In this document: positions 49,454 through 58,296 of the stretch, piece by piece | How positions within the stretch are numbered: position 1 is the stretch's first letter | Layout: each line of letters begins with the position of its first letter | Source of the DNA: UBA10364 sp905182675 | GTDB lineage: Bacteria; Bacteroidota; Bacteroidia; Flavobacteriales; Schleiferiaceae | Reading direction: 5' to 3' | NCBI GenBank assembly: GCA_963933975.1 | Contig: CAWVWE010000004.1 | Coordinates: 1 to 64,000 of the forward strand | Length of the DNA stretch: 64,000 nt | Notes under the pieces: model-generated | Told to the model about the DNA's origin: nothing | What the model saw: only the letters and a program-made list of their open reading frames with translations | Databases searched by the model: none | Translations under genes and position numbers: made by a program

Positions 49454-52400
49454 CTATAAGTAGAGCAATTCACCGGTCACGTTTTCAAAGGTAGAAGTCA
49501 ACACATCTACATATTCCTGAAGTTGCTCGTCATGTTTGTCATTAGGAAGTCCCGTTTTATAATCAATAACTGTTGTTTTTTGCGGAGTATGAAAGATAAG
49601 ATCGGGTCTTAGGGTGATGTCTTTGCTGATAATACTTCGCTCCATATAAACAATAGTATCCTTGGAGTTTAAGCCGCTTAACCCCGGTTTAACATCCATT
49701 TCCGCAAGAACGTTTCGTGCTCTGTCTTGAAGATTTTTGGAAAACTCACCAGATCTATATAATCGCATAATCGCAGTTTCTCGCATTGCCTCAGGCAGTT
49801 GTAAAATTCGATGTAATGCAGTTCCCCACTTTTTTGCGTCTGTTCCGCCTTCCTGCCATTTTTCAGGTGCTGTGTTCGCCATTCTAAGATGTGCAGGGCT
49901 AAACAGGGCCAAAGGACCTTGCATTGGCACAGGCGTATGGTCGTTTAGTCGTTCTTGTATTGGCGCTGTTTTTCCCGTGCGCCAATCGTCAGTATTTAAA
50001 CCTATATACTCCACAAGCTGTTTTCCAAACTCCCCTAGCTTATCACCGTTCAGGAAAACATGAAGCCCACTAACGGGCCTTGTCATAGCAACATATACCA
50101 TGTTCATCCAGTCGAAGTAAGATTGATTGTCTATATGATCTGCTAATTCCGGATCGAATAGCTCCTGGGTATTCTTAGATTTTGAGACCGGCATTCTTGG
50201 TAATTCGTCGTGAAGGGGGAACGGGATCCAATGGTCATTATCATCAGACTTTAAATTGACTTCAAACGGCAAGATCACATGCTCAAACTCTAACCCTTTG
50301 CTCTTATGTATAGTCATGATTCTAACTGCGGGACGGTCTTGAGGTACAGGTACGTTTCTTTTTGCCGATTCATCAGCCCACCAACCTGGTAGTGTTGCGA
50401 AAGTGCCATCAGTGCACTGAAAAGTATAGATCAAGTCTAGCGCAGCGTCTACCATTGCGTTAGGAACACTTAGCATATCGAAAGCATCAAAAACGCGCAC
50501 TGCAAATGAAAACAAACTTTCAGAGCCCTGAAGTAAAGTTGCTGACTTTGGGAATGTCTTTACTAATGCTGATATACCAAAGTGGGCAACCGCTTTTTCA
50601 AAAACAAACGCCTCTGTCGCGGGGTCTAATTTATCAAGCTTTCCTAGCGCATAAGCCAGGTCGAATCGGGCGGTTTTGTCGGAAGGATTGAGAAACAATT
50701 TTGCTGTAGATACAAGTACGGCGCTTTCATGTGCGTTACTCAAGAGCAGGCTGTCTGCACTTAACACGGGTATACTTTGCTGTGTTAGATAATTGGCCAA
50801 TTTCTTTCCGTGTGCATTTCCCCTGACTAAGATGGCAATATCTGAGTACGAGTTCCCCTGGTTCTTAAGCTCCGTTATTCGCTCCAATGTTTTTTTACAA
50901 ACCAGTACCCCAAACTCTTCTGCGGAGGGCGCCATTCCTTCCGTTTGCCGATAGAGGTTCACGCGAACCTCACCGAGATCGTCGCTGACCCTTGGCTGCT
51001 GCTCTAAGCTATTACCTACATAAACATCACGATGTTGTGCACTCGTTAAGCTCGAAGAGAGGTGCGGGAAGAATCCGTTATTAAATGTGACAATAGCACC
51101 ATGAGTGCGGAAATTATTTTCCAGTTGTATGGTTTCGCGCTTGTAGAGCTGGTGACCATGAGGGAGTTGCTCGAAACGGTTTGACAGGTGTGAGTCTTGG
51201 GCTAACGACATGAACTGCTCCGCTTTTCCGCCGCGCCATCTATAAATACTTTGTTTTGCATCACCCACAATGAGCGCTGTGTTGTTGTTTTCGTCTTTAG
51301 TGAGGGTGTGTTCTATCAGGGGATGAATGTTCTCGAACTGTATGGTTGAAGTATCTTGAAATTCGTCAATATAAAAGTGCCAAAATTTTTCACCCAATCG
51401 GGCATAAATAAAGGCGGTCGGTTCACGCTGCAACTCCTCTGAAATAAGCTTGTTGAAAGCACTCAGCGGCATGGTGTTTTGATTTTTTTGAATCTCATCA
51501 AATTTGTCAAGAAGCGCTCTAGTTGCCGCCAATTGTTGAAGCTTCGCCGTTGCCTGCTTGAGCAACATAAGATTCTGTTTTTCCTGCCCTTGAAACGCTT
51601 GTGCTTTTTCTTTGAACGCACTCCACCTAGACTCATCACCCTGCTTTACGCGTGATTTCCAAACAAACGCTCCAGCATTCATGTCGTGACGCTTAAGGTT
51701 TTGCCACTGTTTCAGCAGGTGGGTTTCAACATCCTTAAAGCGTGTCATAGTACTAGCGTTGTAGCCTTCTTCTTTAACAATAGTGCGCGCTTCCTGTGAA
51801 AGTGTTTTAGCCTGGGCACAAAGGCTTTTTATTTTTTGATTTAACTCCTGCTCTATTTCGAGCATGCGTGATGGTTCAGGGAGGGTTTTTAAGTGTACCC
51901 AAGTGTCTTCATTAAAACTGTTTTTTCCTTCTTTTTTTAAGGTGTGATCTGGATTGTGGTTTTGGTCACGATTCATGCGCTCTTGAACCAACGCCACCAA
52001 AGTATCACGCAGTTGAGGGTGCTCTCCTAAACTACTGTAAAGAAGGTCCAGTGCTTCTGTGACCATGGCGTCTAGGTCCAGCCTGACCTCAAAGTTATCA
52101 TCAAGGTTGAGGTCTTTGGTAAAGGTGCGTACCAGTCGGTGGGTGAATTGATCAATAGTGCCAACGTTAAGCGTGCTGTAATTATGAAGCAAGTGCTTAG
52201 ACGCAGCTTTTGCACGTCTTTGAAGCTCGTCGGAAGAAAGCTCTAACGCTTTCCAAATAGGCTGAAAAAACTCATTTTGTTCTGGCAGATCTTGTACACT
52301 AAAATCCAGTAACTGCTCCAGTAAACGCGCTTTCATTTCTTCTGCCGCGTTGTTTGTAAAAGTAATAGCCAATACTTTTTGATAGGCATTGGGCATGTCT

Positions 52401-52528
52401 TTTGGGCGTAAAGCATTCAGTAAAATATGCTGAACTAACGAGTAGGTCTTGCCAGAACCAGCAGAGGCGTTTAGCACGATGAATGGTGACTTGGCCAGAA
52501 GAGGAGAGGTTGCAGATGAGGAGCTCAT
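49454..52528 (-). CDS. UvrD-type helicase/nuclease, AddA-like
   Basis: 1024 residues from ATG 52528; the frame opens with a TTG four codons earlier. SF1A helicase motifs are present: Walker A NASAGSGKT (20-28), FYIDEFQDTS, VGDAKQSIYRWRGG, MTIHKSKGLEFEHVI and VAMTRP. The C-terminal RecB-like nuclease core has RPDLIFH and DYKTG with downstream Gln (EQLQEY). This is the AddA or RecB type of double-strand-break repair enzyme. The AddB partner is not adjacent, so it must be elsewhere. Confidence 0.88.
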   Translation of the reverse strand: MSSSSATSPLLAKSPFIVLNASAGSGKTYSLVQHILLNALRPKDMPNAYQKVLAITFTNNAAEEMKARLLEQLLDFSVQDLPEQNEFFQPIWKALELSSDELQRRAKAASKHLLHNYSTLNVGTIDQFTHRLVRTFTKDLNLDDNFEVRLDLDAMVTEALDLLYSSLGEHPQLRDTLVALVQERMNRDQNHNPDHTLKKEGKNSFNEDTWVHLKTLPEPSRMLEIEQELNQKIKSLCAQAKTLSQEARTIVKEEGYNASTMTRFKDVETHLLKQWQNLKRHDMNAGAFVWKSRVKQGDESRWSAFKEKAQAFQGQEKQNLMLLKQATAKLQQLAATRALLDKFDEIQKNQNTMPLSAFNKLISEELQREPTAFIYARLGEKFWHFYIDEFQDTSTIQFENIHPLIEHTLTKDENNNTALIVGDAKQSIYRWRGGKAEQFMSLAQDSHLSNRFEQLPHGHQLYKRETIQLENNFRTHGAIVTFNNGFFPHLSSSLTSAQHRDVYVGNSLEQQPRVSDDLGEVRVNLYRQTEGMAPSAEEFGVLVCKKTLERITELKNQGNSYSDIAILVRGNAHGKKLANYLTQQSIPVLSADSLLLSNAHESAVLVSTAKLFLNPSDKTARFDLAYALGKLDKLDPATEAFVFEKAVAHFGISALVKTFPKSATLLQGSESLFSFAVRVFDAFDMLSVPNAMVDAALDLIYTFQCTDGTFATLPGWWADESAKRNVPVPQDRPAVRIMTIHKSKGLEFEHVILPFEVNLKSDDNDHWIPFPLHDELPRMPVSKSKNTQELFDPELADHIDNQSYFDWMNMVYVAMTRPVSGLHVFLNGDKLGEFGKQLVEYIGLNTDDWRTGKTAPIQERLNDHTPVPMQGPLALFSPAHLRMANTAPEKWQEGGTDAKKWGTALHRILQLPEAMRETAIMRLYRSGEFSKNLQDRARNVLAEMDVKPGLSGLNSKDTIVYMERSIISKDITLRPDLIFHTPQKTTVIDYKTGLPNDKHDEQLQEYVDVLTSTFENVTGELLYL

Positions 52529-52623
52529 AGAAAGTGCCAATGTGGATATAAGGGGAAGTTAAAACCTTCAAGGGGAATTTGCGTTAACTTTATACTAGAA
52601 TTAATAAGAAAACACAACTGATT

Positions 52624-53226
52624 ATGGCATTTGAATTACCTCAACTAGGGTACGCTCATGACGCGCTAGAACCGCACATTGACGCACGTACTATGGAAAT
52701 CCACCATACCAAGCACCACGCTGGTTATACGGCAAAATTGAACGCAGCTGTAGATGGAACGGCAATGGAAGGCAAGAGCATTGAAGCGCTTTTAGCAGAC
52801 CACTCTGATCTTGGCGCGATTCGTAATAACGGAGGCGGTTACTACAACCACTGTATGTTCTGGGAGATCATGAGTCCAAACGGCGGCGGCGCTCCAACAG
52901 GCGAGCTCGCGGCAGCGGTAGAATCAGCTTTTGGTTCTTTGGACGCTATGAAAGACCAGTTCAATGCTGCAGCGGCAACTCGTTTTGGCTCAGGATGGGC
53001 TTGGCTATGTGTTAATAGCGGTAAGCTGGAAATTTGTTCTTCAGCAAATCAAGACAACCCTCTTATGCCAGGTGTAGGTTGCGGAGGTCACCCTATCATG
53101 GGTCTTGATGTATGGGAGCATGCATACTATCTGAATTACCAAAACCGTCGCCCAGATTACATCTCCGCATTTTGGAGCGTGATCAACTGGGAGGTTGTTG
53201 CTAAAAAGTTTGCCGCTGCTAAATAA
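52624..53226 (+). CDS. Superoxide dismutase, Mn/Fe family (Mn-like signature)
   Basis: 200 residues. Metal ligands are H27, H76, D162 and H166 (DVWEHAYYLNY). The active-site Gln comes from the C-terminal half (Q143 in SSANQDNP), the position used by Mn enzymes. The block NNGGGYYNHCMFW also looks Mn-type, but some members of this group accept either metal. No signal peptide, so it is cytoplasmic. Mn preference would tie it to the metal importers in this window. It ends at a strong terminator. Confidence 0.93.
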   Translation: MAFELPQLGYAHDALEPHIDARTMEIHHTKHHAGYTAKLNAAVDGTAMEGKSIEALLADHSDLGAIRNNGGGYYNHCMFWEIMSPNGGGAPTGELAAAVESAFGSLDAMKDQFNAAAATRFGSGWAWLCVNSGKLEICSSANQDNPLMPGVGCGGHPIMGLDVWEHAYYLNYQNRRPDYISAFWSVINWEVVAKKFAAAK

Positions 53227-53244
53227 GCGGTAATACCGGAAAAT

Positions 53245-53281
53245 AAAACCCCCCACTTGGCGGAGCCGAGTGGGGGGTTTT
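53245..53281. terminator. Rho-independent terminator after the superoxide dismutase gene
   Basis: A 13-base perfect stem AAAACCCCCCACT / AGTGGGGGGTTTT with an 11-base loop. It may serve both directions, since the next gene converges. Confidence 0.9.
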
Positions 53282-53319
53282 CGGTTTAAAAAAGCACTCT
53301 TGGAGCGCGATAAAACGTC

Positions 53320-53817
53320 TTAAAGGATGTCCTCTATTTTGTTAACGGCACGTTTAATGTCGAAGTAAAACCTACCACCTATCGCAAAATTTGTTACGAT
53401 TGATGGGGTAGGAAACACAGCGATGCCCGGCGCAAATTCAAAGAATACGTCTGCTGGAAAATCACTTATTTCATATGCGACCCCTAGGGGTATGCGGGCA
53501 TAAAGCTGGCTCCCAACATCATTATAGCTTTTCAAGTGTATTCCTAGCCCATAGTAGAAAGGAATACTTCCTTTTTCTGCGGTTATGATATCGTAATTAT
53601 GGAAAAGGTAATCGACACCAAGACTTAAACCTTCTTCGCCCTTAATAAGGCTGTACCCTACGGTGTATTGAAACGCTTGTTCGCCATCTGTAAATTTCTT
53701 TACGCTAAATCCAGAAGGTTCCCCAAGGGCGAGCCCGACGCCATAATGCCCTTTATAATCTTGTGCAAGGGCCTGAAGGCCAATTAGTACTACAGCAACT
53801 GTGAGTAATTTTTTCAT
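53320..53817 (-). CDS. Small outer-membrane beta-barrel protein, unknown function
   Basis: 165 residues. Signal peptide cut after LQALAQ, then about eight amphipathic strands (GHYGVGLALGEP, FQYTVGYSL, GGRFYFDIK), suggesting a small porin-like or OmpA-type barrel without a peptidoglycan-binding domain. ATG overlaps the stop of the LpxH-like gene (ATGA), so the two are co-translated. Confidence 0.7.
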   Translation of the reverse strand: MKKLLTVAVVLIGLQALAQDYKGHYGVGLALGEPSGFSVKKFTDGEQAFQYTVGYSLIKGEEGLSLGVDYLFHNYDIITAEKGSIPFYYGLGIHLKSYNDVGSQLYARIPLGVAYEISDFPADVFFEFAPGIAVFPTPSIVTNFAIGGRFYFDIKRAVNKIEDIL

Positions 53818-54587
53818 TGTCCTGAGCTATGGGTAGAGGTGGTTAAAGTAGTGGTGTTCCAGACGGCATAGGAGTCTAACGTGATCCAATCGCCAAGCAC
53901 AATATACCTGCAGTCATTTTTAGTAGAGCCTCTTTCGGAGGTTTTAATAACGATATCTTTTAAATGGTGACGGTGTCCGTAAATGAAGTAGTCAAACCAT
54001 TCGTCTTCAAGCAGGGCTTTGCTATGAAGCAATTGACGTTCGCGGTCTCCTAAAAAATCATGATCCTGCTCATTTTGACTGTTTCGTGATAACCGCGACA
54101 TTCTTGCGGCGAACCCAACACCCAAATTTGGATGTAAACGCTTGTAAATCCAGAGGCAAAAAGGGTTTGTGAAAATACGCTTGATGAATTTATAGCGAAG
54201 GTCTCCAGGGCCTAATCCGTCGCCATGCGCGATATAGAACTTTTTACCGTTCAAGTCAAGTGTTAAAGGTCCGTGGTGCAATGTTGCGCCCAGTTCGTCG
54301 CTCAAATAGTCCTGCATCCACAAGTCGTGATTGCCCGTAAAAACATGAAGATTCATGCCACGATCCACCATTTGTGCTAATGTTCCCAGCAAACGGGTAT
54401 GTCCTTTTGGGACAACATGTTTGTATTCAAACCAATAATCAAATAAATCGCCTACAATATAGAGGGTCTTACATTCGGACTCAATAGTGTTTAAAAACGC
54501 CACTAATCTGCGTTCACGGGCTTGACTCTCCTTTTTGGAAGGAGCGCCCAAATGAATGTCTGATATAAAATAAGTGTTGTTTTTCAC
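53814..54587 (-). CDS. LpxH-like UDP-2,3-diacylglucosamine diphosphatase (calcineurin-like phosphoesterase)
   Basis: 257 residues from GTG 54587 (MKNNTYFISDIHLG); no ATG is available and the TTG at 54644 would add 19 unconserved residues. Metallophosphoesterase motifs: DIHLG, GDLFDYW, GNHDLW, HGDGLGPGD and YGHRHH. LpxH removes UMP from UDP-2,3-diacylglucosamine in lipid A synthesis at the inner membrane; Bacteroidota use this enzyme type. It is divergent from the dtxR-type gene. Confidence 0.87.
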   Translation of the reverse strand: MKNNTYFISDIHLGAPSKKESQARERRLVAFLNTIESECKTLYIVGDLFDYWFEYKHVVPKGHTRLLGTLAQMVDRGMNLHVFTGNHDLWMQDYLSDELGATLHHGPLTLDLNGKKFYIAHGDGLGPGDLRYKFIKRIFTNPFCLWIYKRLHPNLGVGFAARMSRLSRNSQNEQDHDFLGDRERQLLHSKALLEDEWFDYFIYGHRHHLKDIVIKTSERGSTKNDCRYIVLGDWITLDSYAVWNTTTLTTSTHSSGQ

Positions 54588-54650
54588 AGCCTGCAAGATA
54601 CTGCGTTCTACAAAATTAACAGCGCACAGATATAGCTGGGACAAATTAAA

Positions 54651-54670
54651 AGTTTAGCTTTGCCTAAACT
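54651..54670 (+). promoter_or_regulatory. Candidate DtxR/MntR operator over a -7 promoter element
   Basis: AGTTTAG (54651-54657) and CTAAACT (54664-54670) form a perfect 7-base inverted repeat with a 6-base spacer. The exact -7 element TAGCTTTG (54655-54662) lies inside it. A repressor bound here would block the promoter of the dtxR-metal transport operon. The arm sequence loosely resembles DtxR/MntR-family sites. Confidence 0.6.
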
Positions 54671-54683
54671 AATATCTAGTCAG

Positions 54684-55343
54684 GTGAAAACCCATACAGA
54701 AAGCGAAGAAAACTATATTAAGGCATTGTACCATTTAGGCGGAGAAAAAGCTGTAAATAACGGAGCTTTAGCCCAAAGAATTGGTGCGAAAGGACCTTCT
54801 GTGACTCAGGCTGTGAAACGCTTGGCCAATAAAAACCTTGTAGAGGCTATTCCTTATAAAGGAGTGAAATTGACTGAAAAAGGAACTGCACTAGCCACCC
54901 ACATATTAAGAAAACATCGCTTGTGGGAGACGTTCTTGGTAGAAAAGCTTGGGTTTGGCTGGGAAGAAGTGCATGATATAGCAGAGCAGCTTGAACATGT
55001 TCAAAGCCCTGAAATGGTCGAAAAATTAGCAAAATACTTAGGCTCTCCTATACATGATCCTCATGGTGATCCTATACCACAGCCTAACGGTGCAATACCG
55101 CCAACCCTGGGGAAACCGCTGCAACAATTTGCTACCTCCGACAAGCTGCGTGTAGTCAGGGTAGAAGATGCCGGACCTGATTTTTTCACCCAACTTCAAT
55201 TGCTCAATATTACTTTGGGAAGCGAGTTTACCATGTCCTCTATTTCTAATTTTGATTCGAGCATCCAATTGCGTGGAGCGGACGGAACGCTTTTTTGGCT
55301 CAGTCACAGTATGTCGTCTAACATTTATGCCATCTCATTATGA
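54684..55343 (+). CDS. DtxR/MntR-family metal-dependent transcription regulator
   Basis: 219 residues from GTG 54684 (MKTHTESEENYIKALYHL); TTG 54660 is the only earlier option and would overlap the promoter. A winged helix (about 1-65) precedes the metal-binding/dimerisation domain. Ligand equivalents of DtxR H79 and E83 (HRLWE) and H98, E102, E105 and H106 (HDIAEQLEH) are kept; Glu at the DtxR Cys102 position suggests Mn-type response. GSPIHDPHGDPIP and a FeoA/SH3-like C-terminal domain follow. It probably represses its own operon when metal is replete. Confidence 0.9.
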   Translation: MKTHTESEENYIKALYHLGGEKAVNNGALAQRIGAKGPSVTQAVKRLANKNLVEAIPYKGVKLTEKGTALATHILRKHRLWETFLVEKLGFGWEEVHDIAEQLEHVQSPEMVEKLAKYLGSPIHDPHGDPIPQPNGAIPPTLGKPLQQFATSDKLRVVRVEDAGPDFFTQLQLLNITLGSEFTMSSISNFDSSIQLRGADGTLFWLSHSMSSNIYAISL

Positions 55344-56230
55344 ACAACCTAATCACAGTAATTTTCAGTTTGGCGCTTTTCACTGGTTGTCAGCCGCCCG
55401 AGAAGGTTGAGCTGCTCGCAACAACTTCCGTTTTAGCAGATGCCGCAAGACAAATTCTACCAGAATCTGTTATGGTCACCGCCTTAATGCAGAGCAATAT
55501 TGACCCACACTCTTATAAGCCGGTAGAGAGCGATGTGGCGAAACTTCAAAACGCTAAAATAATTCTGCACAACGGATTACATTTAGAGGGAAAGATGACA
55601 GACATCTTAGAGAAAATGGGACAAAATAAACCAGTGTATGCGATGAGTAGCACACTCAGGTTACCTGATTTAATAGAGACAGGAGCCAATTCTTATGACC
55701 CGCATATTTGGTTTGACCTTAATTTATGGGCAAGATGCGTGGAGCAGTTGGGCGGGTTTTTAGCACTTCAATACCCAGAACACAGTAATGAAATACACGA
55801 GCGTACGGTTGTTTATGTGAACAACTTGAGACAGGAGCACGCGAGGTTCGCTAGCCTGCTCATAAACGTTCCAGACTCTTCACGTGCTATGGTTACAGCG
55901 CACGATGCGTTCTCTTATTTTGGCCGCGCTTACCAGATAGACGTTCGCGGACTCCAGGGAGTAAGCACTGCTGCAGAGTTTGGCGTGAGAGACATGAGCA
56001 CTACAGCAGAATTTATTTTACAACGTGGGCTTCATACGGTATTTACGGAAACGAGTGTCAACCCAAAAAGTATAGAAGCGCTAAAAGAGGCGGTGGCCCA
56101 AAAGGGCGGAGAAGTCCGCATTGGACTACCCTTGTATTCTGATGCCCTTGGAAACGAAGGGACTAAGGAGGCGACCCTGATAGGTGCTTTCAGATATAAC
56201 GCATTACAGATTTTAACATCATTTGAATAA
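55340..56230 (+). CDS. Metal ABC transporter substrate-binding lipoprotein
   Basis: 296 residues. Lipoprotein signal with lipid Cys at 17 (LALFTGC). Ligand blocks match the paralogue at 10273: DPHSYKP, NGLHLEGK, DPHIWFDL, AHDAFSYFGRAY and TETSVNPKS. No His-rich loop. ATG overlaps the regulator stop (ATGA), and the stop overlaps the ATPase start (TAATG), so regulator, binding protein and ATPase form one tightly coupled operon. Confidence 0.92.
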   Translation: MNNLITVIFSLALFTGCQPPEKVELLATTSVLADAARQILPESVMVTALMQSNIDPHSYKPVESDVAKLQNAKIILHNGLHLEGKMTDILEKMGQNKPVYAMSSTLRLPDLIETGANSYDPHIWFDLNLWARCVEQLGGFLALQYPEHSNEIHERTVVYVNNLRQEHARFASLLINVPDSSRAMVTAHDAFSYFGRAYQIDVRGLQGVSTAAEFGVRDMSTTAEFILQRGLHTVFTETSVNPKSIEALKEAVAQKGGEVRIGLPLYSDALGNEGTKEATLIGAFRYNALQILTSFE

Positions 56231-57030
56231 TGGACAAGAGCATAGAAGTACACAACCTGACCGTTAGTTACCATAGCAAACCTGTATTATGGGACGTGGA
56301 TTTCACCCTCCCTAAAGGAAAAATTATAGGAATCGTAGGGCCTAATGGTTCTGGAAAGACGACGATGCTGAAAACGATCATGGGACTCCTTGATGCAGAC
56401 AGTGGGTATACACAGATCTTCGGACAACCACTAGACAAAGTGCGTGAACGTGTAAGTTATGTGCCACAGCGTGAAAGTGTGGATTGGGACTTCCCTGCAG
56501 ACGTGATGGACGTCGTACTCATGGGGCGCTACCGGAAAAACAACCTTTTTAAACGCATCACGAAAGAAGATCGCCGAATTGCAACGGAGGCGCTGGAAAA
56601 AGTAAATCTCTTAGAGTTTGCACATCGCCAGATATCTCAGCTTTCTGGTGGCCAGCAACAGCGTGTATTTATCGCACGATCGCTAGCACAACAGGCCGAT
56701 ATTTATCTTATGGATGAACCTTTCGTGGGTGTTGATGCAGCAACTGAAGACGCAATATTAAAGTTGTTGCGAGACATGAAAAATGAAGGGAAAACGGTTG
56801 TAATTGTACATCACGACCTTCAAACAGCTAATGAATATTTTGATTGGATTGTGTTATTAAATACACGATTAGTTGCCGCAGGACCAAAAGAAGAAGTGTT
56901 TACAAAGGAGCTTTTACAAGAGGCTTATGGTGGCCGTCTAACCGTCTTGTCTAAGCTTGGAGACATCATTGGGTCCACAGAGTTCCCCCTTCGTGAACCT
57001 GAATTTAAAGAGGATAAAGCCGAAGAATAA
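56230..57030 (+). CDS. Metal ABC transporter ATP-binding protein
   Basis: 266 residues. Walker A GPNGSGKTT, signature LSGGQQQR, Walker B DIYLMDEP and the switch His in VIVHHDL. The QRESVDWDFP Q-loop segment is typical of Mn/Zn/Fe importers (ZnuC/MntA/TroB). It is the only metal-importer ATPase in the window and so the obvious candidate to drive the ATPase-less locus at 8-11 kb as well. Confidence 0.95.
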   Translation: MDKSIEVHNLTVSYHSKPVLWDVDFTLPKGKIIGIVGPNGSGKTTMLKTIMGLLDADSGYTQIFGQPLDKVRERVSYVPQRESVDWDFPADVMDVVLMGRYRKNNLFKRITKEDRRIATEALEKVNLLEFAHRQISQLSGGQQQRVFIARSLAQQADIYLMDEPFVGVDAATEDAILKLLRDMKNEGKTVVIVHHDLQTANEYFDWIVLLNTRLVAAGPKEEVFTKELLQEAYGGRLTVLSKLGDIIGSTEFPLREPEFKEDKAEE

Positions 57031-57033
57031 GCC

Positions 57034-58296
57034 ATGGACCCCATCTTCCTCAAAGTTGTTGTTGGAACAACCCTGCTGGCCTCGTCCTCGGCGGTGGTTG
57101 GCACCTTTAGTTACCTAAAGGGACAAAGCTTAGTTGGAGATGCGATAGCACATGCACTTTTGCCTGGAGTTGTCCTGGCCTTCATGTTGGGAGACGGTAG
57201 AAACCCAGCTTATCTAATTTTTGGGGCACTCGTTTCAGGACTCATCGCACATTATGGGATTGAATTCATTCAGAACCGCACGAAACTCAAAAGTGACACC
57301 GCAGTGAGCCTAGTGCTTTCTACTTTTTTCGGTTTTGGAATTATGCTAATGTCCGTTGTTCAGCAGCGCGGACAGGGTCAACAGGCTGGTCTTGAGCGTT
57401 ATTTGCTTGGGAAGGCAGCGGCTATTACGATGCTAGACGTGTACACTTTTTCAGCATTAGCGCTGGTTTTGTTACTGGGAGTTGCACTATTTTATAAAGG
57501 CTTCCAACTAATGACGTTCAATGAAGATTTCGCGCATGCAATTGGACTGCCTGTGGGCTTGATCAGAGTAACGTTTACCGTACTCACGGTATTAGCGGTG
57601 ACCATTGGCATTCAGACAGTGGGAGTCGTGCTCATGGCGGCATTACTGATTACCCCAGCGGCAGCGGCAAGGGCCTGGACAAAGTCACTCCCTCAAATGA
57701 TTGTTTTAGCGGCTGTTTTTTCCGCCATTTCCGCCATCTTAGGAACGCTTATTTCTAGTGCCATTACAAAGATGCCTACGGGACCATGGATTGTTATTAT
57801 TCTCGGTTTAATTGGCTTCACCTCCCTTTTTATTGCCCCTGAAAAAGGCTGGCTTTTTAAAAGAAAACGAGCGCTTGAAAACCGATCAAAAACGAATCGC
57901 GAAAACATCATGAAACTCATGTACCGGCAGGAGGAAAAGTGTGGTACAGGAAACAAGTTATCCATCCCGCAGATTCTCAGCATTCGTGCAATGCGCGAGG
58001 ATGCTTTGCGTGTTGGTCTAAAGGATTTGAAAAAGCGACTTTGGATTATAGAACATATAGATGGGTTCGCCCTTACAGACTTGGGTCGGATAGAAGGTCG
58101 TCGCGTGGTTCGTTTACACAGACTGTGGGAGCTGTACCTTACAGAAAGACTCGGAATGGCACCTGATCACATCCATCCACAAGCGGAGACTATGGAGCAC
58201 GTGATTACCCCGGAAATAGAAGCATTACTTATTAAAGAACTGGGCGTGCCTGAGCGCGATCCACATGAAAGTTTAATTCCTTATGAAAATGAATAA
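57034..58296 (+). CDS. Metal ABC transporter permease fused to a C-terminal DtxR-like module
   Basis: 420 residues. Positions 1 to ~275 form the ABC-3 permease (LVGDAIAHALLPGV, FNEDFAHAIGLP, LMAALLITPAAAARAW). From about 290 a winged-helix-like segment is followed by a DtxR metal/dimerisation domain. This carries HRLWELYL (H79 and E83 equivalents) and IHPQAETMEH (H98, E102, E105, H106). Sequence order matches the gene at 8965, so this is a paralogous pair. It might give metal feedback at the membrane or a tethered regulator; both are inference. The next gene overlaps its 3' end by 14 bases. Confidence 0.9.
   Translation: MDPIFLKVVVGTTLLASSSAVVGTFSYLKGQSLVGDAIAHALLPGVVLAFMLGDGRNPAYLIFGALVSGLIAHYGIEFIQNRTKLKSDTAVSLVLSTFFGFGIMLMSVVQQRGQGQQAGLERYLLGKAAAITMLDVYTFSALALVLLLGVALFYKGFQLMTFNEDFAHAIGLPVGLIRVTFTVLTVLAVTIGIQTVGVVLMAALLITPAAAARAWTKSLPQMIVLAAVFSAISAILGTLISSAITKMPTGPWIVIILGLIGFTSLFIAPEKGWLFKRKRALENRSKTNRENIMKLMYRQEEKCGTGNKLSIPQILSIRAMREDALRVGLKDLKKRLWIIEHIDGFALTDLGRIEGRRVVRLHRLWELYLTERLGMAPDHIHPQAETMEHVITPEIEALLIKELGVPERDPHESLIPYENE

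Noticed and set aside
54588..54683. Metal-sensing riboswitch upstream of the dtxR-type gene
   Set aside because: The leader between the -7 element and the GTG start is only about 16 bases, too short for a known riboswitch; the palindrome is better read as a protein operator.
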